Positions 3,990-7,173 of a stretch of DNA of 7,173 nucleotides are shown here, in pieces. The notes beneath the pieces are model-generated. The model was not told where the DNA came from and ran no database searches. It worked only from the letters and a program-made list of their open reading frames with translations. The stretch spans positions 1 through 7,173 of the forward strand of contig CALLZA010000107.1 in assembly GCA_937858165.1 (NCBI GenBank), given 5' to 3'. Made by a program: the position numbers and the translations under genes. This DNA comes from an uncultured Ardenticatenia bacterium (lineage in GTDB: Bacteria; Chloroflexota; Anaerolineae; Promineifilales; Promineifilaceae). Numbering within the stretch: the stretch's first letter is position 1; every line of letters begins with the position of its first letter.

Positions 3990-6073
3990 GTCGCCTTCAG
4001 CACGCCTTGTCTCCAACCGCAGGGGAGCAGGGGGGCAGGGGGGCAGGGGGGAGAAAACGTTCCCCCGCTCTCCTGCTCGCCGCCATCCTCATCCTCCTCC
4101 TGGCCACCGGGTTGCGCTTCCACCGCCTTGACGCCCAATCCTTCTGGAACGACGAAGGCAACAGCGCCCGCCTCAGTGAGCGCCCCATCGCCGCCATCCT
4201 GGAGGGCACGGCGTCGGACATCCACCCACCGCTCTACTACTTGCTGCTCCACGGCTGGCGCGCCCTCCTCGGCGACAGCGAATTCGCCCTGCGCGCCCTC
4301 TCCACCTTTGCCGGGGTGGTTACTGTCGCGGCCGTCGCGGCGCTGGCGAAGCGCCGCAGCCAGTATTCAGCAGGTCGGTATTCAGTAGGCCAGTCAGAGA
4401 AGCGCTCTGACCTACTGAATACTGAATACTGGCTACCGGCTACTCTCCTCGCCGCGGTCAGCCCCGTGCTGGTCTACTACAGCCAGGAGACGCGCATGTA
4501 CGCCCTGCTGGCCTTGCTGGCCGCGCTCAGCACGTGGACGCTGCTGGCCTGGCGAGGCGGGGCGGGTCGCCGCTGGGCTGTGGCCTACGTGCTGCTGGCT
4601 GCCGCCGGGCTCTACACCCACTACTTCTTCCCGGCCGTCATGGCAGCGCAGGGGGCGGTTGTGTTGATAGGGCGAGCGACGAGTGACGAACGACAAGTGA
4701 CGAGTGAAGAGCGTTCTCTGCATTCGTCGCTCGTCACTCGTCACTTGTCACTCGTTCGCTGGTTTCTCCTCGCCGCTGCCGCTGTCGCCCTGTATCTCCC
4801 CTGGCTGCCCATCTTCCTACGACAGGTGGGTGGGCGCGAGGGGGAGCGGCCGCCGCTACTTTCTTTCCTGGCTGATGGCTGGCGCTGGCTGGTCTTAGGC
4901 CCGACCATTGGCCCGCGCGAGGCGACCTGGGCCCTCGTCGCCGCCGTGCTGCTCGTCCTCCTGGGGCTCTTCTTCGCCCTCCGCCACCCGTCCGCGTCTG
5001 AGTCTGCGGACTTCACCCTTGCCGCTCGCCACTGGCCACCTACTACCCGCGACCGTTCCCTAATCCCCCTAATCCCTAACCCCTGGCCCCTCGTCGTCGT
5101 CCCCCTGGCCCTCATGTATCTCGTTGGCGCGACCGATCCGGCGTTCTTCAAGTTCCTGCTGGCGGCCGTGCCCTTCCTCTGCCTGCTCATGGGGCTGGGC
5201 TGGGCCGTGCCGCGCCGTTGGCTGTGGCTGCCGGCGCTGCTGACGGCGCTGGTGTTGGCCGGCAGCGCCGCCTCGCTGGGCAACCTCTACGGCGACCCGG
5301 CCTTTGCCGGCGCCGACTACCGGGCCATCGCCGCTCGCATCGCCGCCGACGACCGCAACACGGCCGTGCTCCTCGTCGCCCCCAACCAGTGGGAGGTGTT
5401 CACCTACTACCACCGCGACGGCGCGCCGGTCTACCCGCTGCCGCTGGGCCAACCCGACCCGGCGCTGCTGGAGCCGGAACTGGCGCGCATCGCCGCGGCC
5501 CATGAGCGGCTCTATGTCCTCTACTGGGGCGAGGCACAGCGCGACCCGGAACGGATCATTGAACGCTGGCTGGACGCCAACACGTTCAAGGCGTCAGAGG
5601 AGTGGGTCGGCGACGTGCGCTTCGCCGTCTATGCCGTCGCGCCCGCCACCGCGACCCGGCCCACGCCGAGCGGCGCGGACTTCACTGCGCTTGATGGCGA
5701 GGTGATCACGCTTCAGGAATACGCCGTCTGGCCAATGGTGGCGCGGCCGGGTGATGTGGTGGGCGTGCGCCTGGTCTGGTCGGCCGACGTTACGCCGGCC
5801 CGCCCTTACAAGGTCTTTCTCCACCTGCTGGCCGCCGACGGCCGCCTGGTGGCCCAGCGCGACGGCGAGCCGGGCGGCGGCTCGCGGCCGACGATGGGTT
5901 GGGCGGCGGGCGGGCTCGTTGGAGACAACCACGGGTTGCTCCTGCCTGCCGATCTACCGGCTGGCGAGTATGCCTTGCGGCTGGGACTCTATGATGCCTT
6001 TGATGCCGCGACCCGCTTACCGGTTGCCGGCGACGATAGCTTATTGTTGGGTTTGATCACGGTTCAACCGTAG
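3986..6073 (+). CDS. GT-C fold glycosyltransferase, GT39/ArnT-like, with C-terminal extracytoplasmic domain
   Basis: A 695-residue polytopic membrane enzyme expected to transfer a sugar from a polyprenyl-phosphate donor on the outer face of the membrane. I count about 11 hydrophobic segments. The first outside loop has the family catalytic-type motif FWNDEGN (D56, E57), followed by DIHPPLYY (78-85) and YYSQETRMY (164-172), typical of bacterial GT39/PMT-like proteins. Residues ~443-695 form an extracytoplasmic domain (Rossmann-like start, beta-rich end) that recurs as a separate protein at 1429-2391. The GTG at 3986 is chosen because it overlaps the hydrolase stop as GTGA and has GGGAGG four bases upstream; the frame is open back to an ATG at 3884, but that would overlap the hydrolase by 106 bases with no membrane or domain content. 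Four blocks of short tandem repeats lie inside the gene (residues ~12-31, 125-150, 229-259, 335-370), all in predicted cytoplasmic segments, and none breaks the frame. Acceptor and donor sugars are unknown. Confidence 0.88.
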   Translation: MSRLQHALSPTAGEQGGRGAGGRKRSPALLLAAILILLLATGLRFHRLDAQSFWNDEGNSARLSERPIAAILEGTASDIHPPLYYLLLHGWRALLGDSEFALRALSTFAGVVTVAAVAALAKRRSQYSAGRYSVGQSEKRSDLLNTEYWLPATLLAAVSPVLVYYSQETRMYALLALLAALSTWTLLAWRGGAGRRWAVAYVLLAAAGLYTHYFFPAVMAAQGAVVLIGRATSDERQVTSEERSLHSSLVTRHLSLVRWFLLAAAAVALYLPWLPIFLRQVGGREGERPPLLSFLADGWRWLVLGPTIGPREATWALVAAVLLVLLGLFFALRHPSASESADFTLAARHWPPTTRDRSLIPLIPNPWPLVVVPLALMYLVGATDPAFFKFLLAAVPFLCLLMGLGWAVPRRWLWLPALLTALVLAGSAASLGNLYGDPAFAGADYRAIAARIAADDRNTAVLLVAPNQWEVFTYYHRDGAPVYPLPLGQPDPALLEPELARIAAAHERLYVLYWGEAQRDPERIIERWLDANTFKASEEWVGDVRFAVYAVAPATATRPTPSGADFTALDGEVITLQEYAVWPMVARPGDVVGVRLVWSADVTPARPYKVFLHLLAADGRLVAQRDGEPGGGSRPTMGWAAGGLVGDNHGLLLPADLPAGEYALRLGLYDAFDAATRLPVAGDDSLLLGLITVQP
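4021..4078 (+). repeat. In-gene G-rich octad repeat with partial inverted arm
   Basis: Four tandem octads of consensus AGGGGGGC (4021-4052) are followed by a C-rich arm ending CCTGCTC (4072-4078), the reverse complement of GAGCAGG at 4025-4031. The block encodes the Gly/Arg-rich N-terminal tail of the glycosyltransferase and the first residues of its first helix. The arm is degenerate, so the hairpin is imperfect. The same kind of GCAGGGGAG-type repeat is familiar from cyanobacterial and Chloroflexota genomes. Confidence 0.7.
4358..4434 (+). repeat. In-gene palindromic element built on TATTCAG/CTGAATA repeats
   Basis: A 77-base nearly perfect foldback inside the glycosyltransferase gene. AGCCAGTATTCAG (4358-4370) is the exact reverse complement of CTGAATACTGGCT (4422-4434). 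TATTCAGTAGG (4379-4389) pairs with CCTACTGAATA (4411-4421), and TCAGAG (4394-4399) pairs with CTCTGA (4405-4410), leaving a loop of about five bases and small bulges on the left arm. It codes for a hydrophilic stretch (SQYSAGRYSV...NTEYW) between the second and third hydrophobic helices. It interrupts a region that in relatives is usually a short loop, which I infer from general family knowledge. Confidence 0.88.
4674..4760 (+). repeat. In-gene palindromic heptad element (GACGAGT)n
   Basis: Five tandem heptads of consensus GACGAGT (4678-4712) are followed, after a nine-base centre, by five heptads of the complementary type ACTCGTC (4722-4756). The arms pair as a long hairpin once one extra heptad (GACGAAC-like, about 4685-4691) on the left is looped out, with AGCGA at the left edge matching TCGCT at the right edge. 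The element encodes RATSDERQVTSEERS...LVTRHLSLV in the glycosyltransferase, between the sixth and seventh hydrophobic helices. Seven-base units shift the frame by one per copy, so the open frame depends on total length. Confidence 0.9.
4990..5094 (+). repeat. In-gene repeat block: GTCCGC/GCGGAC palindrome plus CCCTAAT heptads
   Basis: GTCCGC (4990-4995) and GCGGAC (5006-5011) form a short inverted repeat around a 10-base loop. Further on, five heptad-like units of the CCCTAAT/CCCTAAC/CCCTGGC type run from 5058 to 5094, with a two-base interruption after the first. Unlike the two preceding elements there is no matching inverted arm for the heptads. The block encodes a low-complexity hydrophilic loop between the eighth and ninth hydrophobic helices of the glycosyltransferase. 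Confidence 0.6.
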
Positions 6074-6105
6074 TCTGGTCGGGTAGAGCAACCCACCCCA
6101 AAATT

Positions 6106-6154
6106 GTAGCGCGGTTAGCTACCCGCGCGGCAAGAGTAAAGCAACCCGCGCTAC
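6106..6154 (+). repeat. REP-like intergenic palindrome
   Basis: GTAGCGCGGTT (6106-6116) and AACCCGCGCTAC (6143-6154) are complementary apart from one extra base, enclosing 26 bases. Inside, GCGCGG (6109-6114) can alternatively pair with the CCGCGC at 6123-6128. The palindrome fills most of the 93-base gap between the glycosyltransferase stop and the VOC-methyltransferase start. It could end or stabilise the upstream transcript, but no T-run follows, so a classical intrinsic terminator is not supported. It resembles dispersed bacterial REP elements; copy number cannot be judged here. Confidence 0.7.
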
Positions 6155-6156
6155 AC

Positions 6157-6164
6157 GAGAGGAG
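6157..6164 (+). promoter_or_regulatory. Ribosome binding site for the VOC-methyltransferase gene
   Basis: GAGAGGAG lies 2-4 bases before the ATG at 6167, closer than usual but the only purine-rich site present. The ATG it serves begins directly at the conserved first strand of the VOC domain (ISNIHHVQI), which supports this start. Confidence 0.5.
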
Positions 6165-6166
6165 TT

Positions 6167-7000
6167 ATGATCAGCAACATCCATCATGTTCAAATCACCG
6201 TCGCCGCGGCCGACGAGGCGGCGGCGCGCGACTTCTACTGTGGCGTCCTCGGCCTGCGCAAGACCGACAAGCCTGACTCCTTACAAGGCCGCGGCGGCTT
6301 CTGGGTCGAGGTGGGCGACCAGCAACTCCACGTCGGCGTCGAAGAGGGCGTCGACCGCGCCCGCACCAAGGCCCACGTCGCCTACCAGGTGGACGATCTG
6401 CCTGCCTGGCGCGAACGGCTGGCCGCGGCCGGCATCCCCGCCCTGGCGAGCGTGCCCATCCCCGGCTACGACCGCTTCGAGTGCCGCGACCCGTTCGGCA
6501 ACCGGCTGGAGTTCATTCAGGCGCTACAAGTAGACGAGCAGCCCACCCGTCGCTTCACCTCTCGCGCCGACAACTACGCCCGCTACCGGCCGACTTACCC
6601 GGCGGCGGCCGTCGACTGGTTGTTTGAGGCGGGCGGTCTCTCGGCCGGCAGCGTTGTGGCCGACGTCGGCTCCGGCACAGGCATCCTGGCCGCACTGCTG
6701 TTAGAGCGCGGCGCGACCGTCTACGCCGTGGAGCCGAACGCGGCCATGCGCGCCGCGGCCGAGGCGTGGCTGGGCGAACAACCTGGCTTCACCAGCATCG
6801 ACGCCACGGCCGAGGCTACCGGCCTGCCTGACGCCGGCATTGATCTCGTCACTGCCGGGCAGGCGTTCCACTGGTTCGAGCCGGAGGCGACGCGAGCTGA
6901 GTTCCGGCGCGTTCTGCGGCCCGGCGGCGCGGTGGCTCTGGTGTGGAACTCGCGTGACAAGCGCAGCGCCTTTGTCGCCGATTACGAGGCCATGCTCAAC
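6167..7000 (+). CDS. VOC (glyoxalase-fold) domain fused to class I SAM methyltransferase, C-terminus cut off
   Basis: A 278-residue partial protein read in one frame from an ATG to the end of the insert; there is no stop before the adapter. Residues 1-121 are a VOC-superfamily module: ISNIHHVQITV first strand, a RDFYCGVLGL helix, QQLHVGV, KAHVAYQVDD and the closing DPFGNRLEF. H7, H70 and E116 have the order and spacing of a metal triad, much as in FosA-type members, with H55 another candidate. After a short linker, residues ~128-278 form a methyltransferase of the Methyltransf_11/25 type: RFTSRADNYARYRPTYP entry, SAM-binding motif I VVADVGSGTG (163-172) with acidic E189 ending the second strand, GQAFHWFEPE (231-240), and LRPGGAVALVW (250-260). 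Roughly the last quarter of a usual ~250-residue methyltransferase is lost. Both domains normally occur as separate proteins. Substrates are unknown. The two parts may act on one small molecule or be a detoxification or resistance enzyme; this is speculation. Confidence 0.87.
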
Positions 7001-7001
7001 G

Positions 7002-7067
7002 CTGTCTCTTATACACATCTCCGAGCCCACGAGACCGTACTAGATCTCGTATGCCGTCTTCTGCTTG
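7002..7067 (+). other. Illumina Nextera mosaic end, i7 index and P7 adapter
   Basis: CTGTCTCTTATACACATCT (7002-7020) is the inverted Tn5 mosaic end. The Nextera read-2 part CCGAGCCCACGAGAC (7021-7035), an index CGTACTAG (7036-7043) matching the one I know as N702, and the P7 complement ending in CTTCTGCTTG (7044-7067) follow without mismatch. Genomic sequence ends at 7001. The reading frame of the VOC-methyltransferase runs on through this and the tail, but everything after residue 278 is artefact. Confidence 0.98.
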
Positions 7068-7173
7068 AACAAAAAACATATTCGGAGGCACACTGTCCCT
7101 GCCACGCTATTACCTGTAACACGTCTCAAAGTCTGACACTCTACATTGTAGCACACATACAGCACATACTCTC
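7068..7173. other. A-rich spacer and non-biological flank outside the right adapter
   Basis: The ten bases after P7 (7068-7077) are eight A and two C, close to the A10 expected as the complement of the flow-cell oligo T10 spacer. The remaining ~96 bases have no gene and, like the left flank, low GC. I infer read-through past the end of the library molecule. Confidence 0.75.

Noticed and set aside
4674..4760. CRISPR array or transposon terminal repeats as explanation of the heptad palindromes
   Set aside because: The units are seven bases with no spacers, there is no transposase, and the whole element is translated in frame within one gene.
5069..5503. Antisense and alternative frames across the glycosyltransferase gene
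   Set aside because: They have low-complexity Arg/Gly/Ala composition and no motifs, whereas the plus-strand frame has catalytic and membrane signatures throughout.
6106..6154. Intrinsic terminator after the glycosyltransferase
   Set aside because: The hairpin is GC-rich but is followed by ACGAGAGGAG, not a T-run, so it is recorded as a REP-like palindrome instead.
6186..6533. Plus-strand frame of 115 codons at the VOC region
   Set aside because: It is in the wrong frame. The frame from ATG 6167 encodes clear VOC and methyltransferase motifs and stays open to the insert end.

Overview
This is one 6,820-base genomic insert (182-7001) that still carries Illumina Nextera adapter sequence at both ends. 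The left adapter with its T10 spacer is at 102-181 and the right one at 7002-7067. The outermost ~100 bases on each side (1-101, 7078-7173) look non-biological. The genes at both edges are therefore cut by the end of the assembled fragment, not by biology, and reading frames that run into the adapters produce spurious peptides.

The insert is GC-rich with dense coding. The gene types point to a Chloroflexota bacterium, perhaps Anaerolineae or Caldilineae: a membrane Fe-S oxidoreductase of the FadF/EMO type, large GT39-like membrane glycosyltransferases with a C-terminal extracytoplasmic domain, and short heptad repeats inside genes. This assignment is inferred from family resemblance only; no marker gene is present.

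Layout. 182-1210 (minus): N-terminal 343 residues of a membrane-bound heterodisulfide-reductase-like Fe-S oxidoreductase. 1429-2391 (minus): a 320-residue single-pass protein that is a paralogue of only the C-terminal domain of the glycosyltransferase further right. 2392-2603: divergent promoter region. 2604-3989 (plus): membrane-anchored clan GH-A glycoside hydrolase. 3986-6073 (plus): 695-residue GT-C/GT39-like glycosyltransferase, overlapping the hydrolase stop by four bases. 6106-6154: REP-like palindrome. 6167-7000 (plus): a continuous frame joining a VOC (glyoxalase-fold) domain to a class I SAM methyltransferase, truncated at the right edge.

The hydrolase and glycosyltransferase look like a coupled two-gene unit acting on an envelope or exported glycan at the outer face of the membrane; the substrate cannot be read from sequence. 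The most unusual feature is that the glycosyltransferase gene carries four blocks of short tandem 7- or 8-base repeats, all keeping the frame open. Two of these are long inverted-repeat structures and a third is a weaker one. By my topology reading, all four fall on the cytoplasmic side of the membrane protein. This resembles in-gene palindromic elements such as the Rickettsia RPEs, but built from heptads as in cyanobacterial STRRs.
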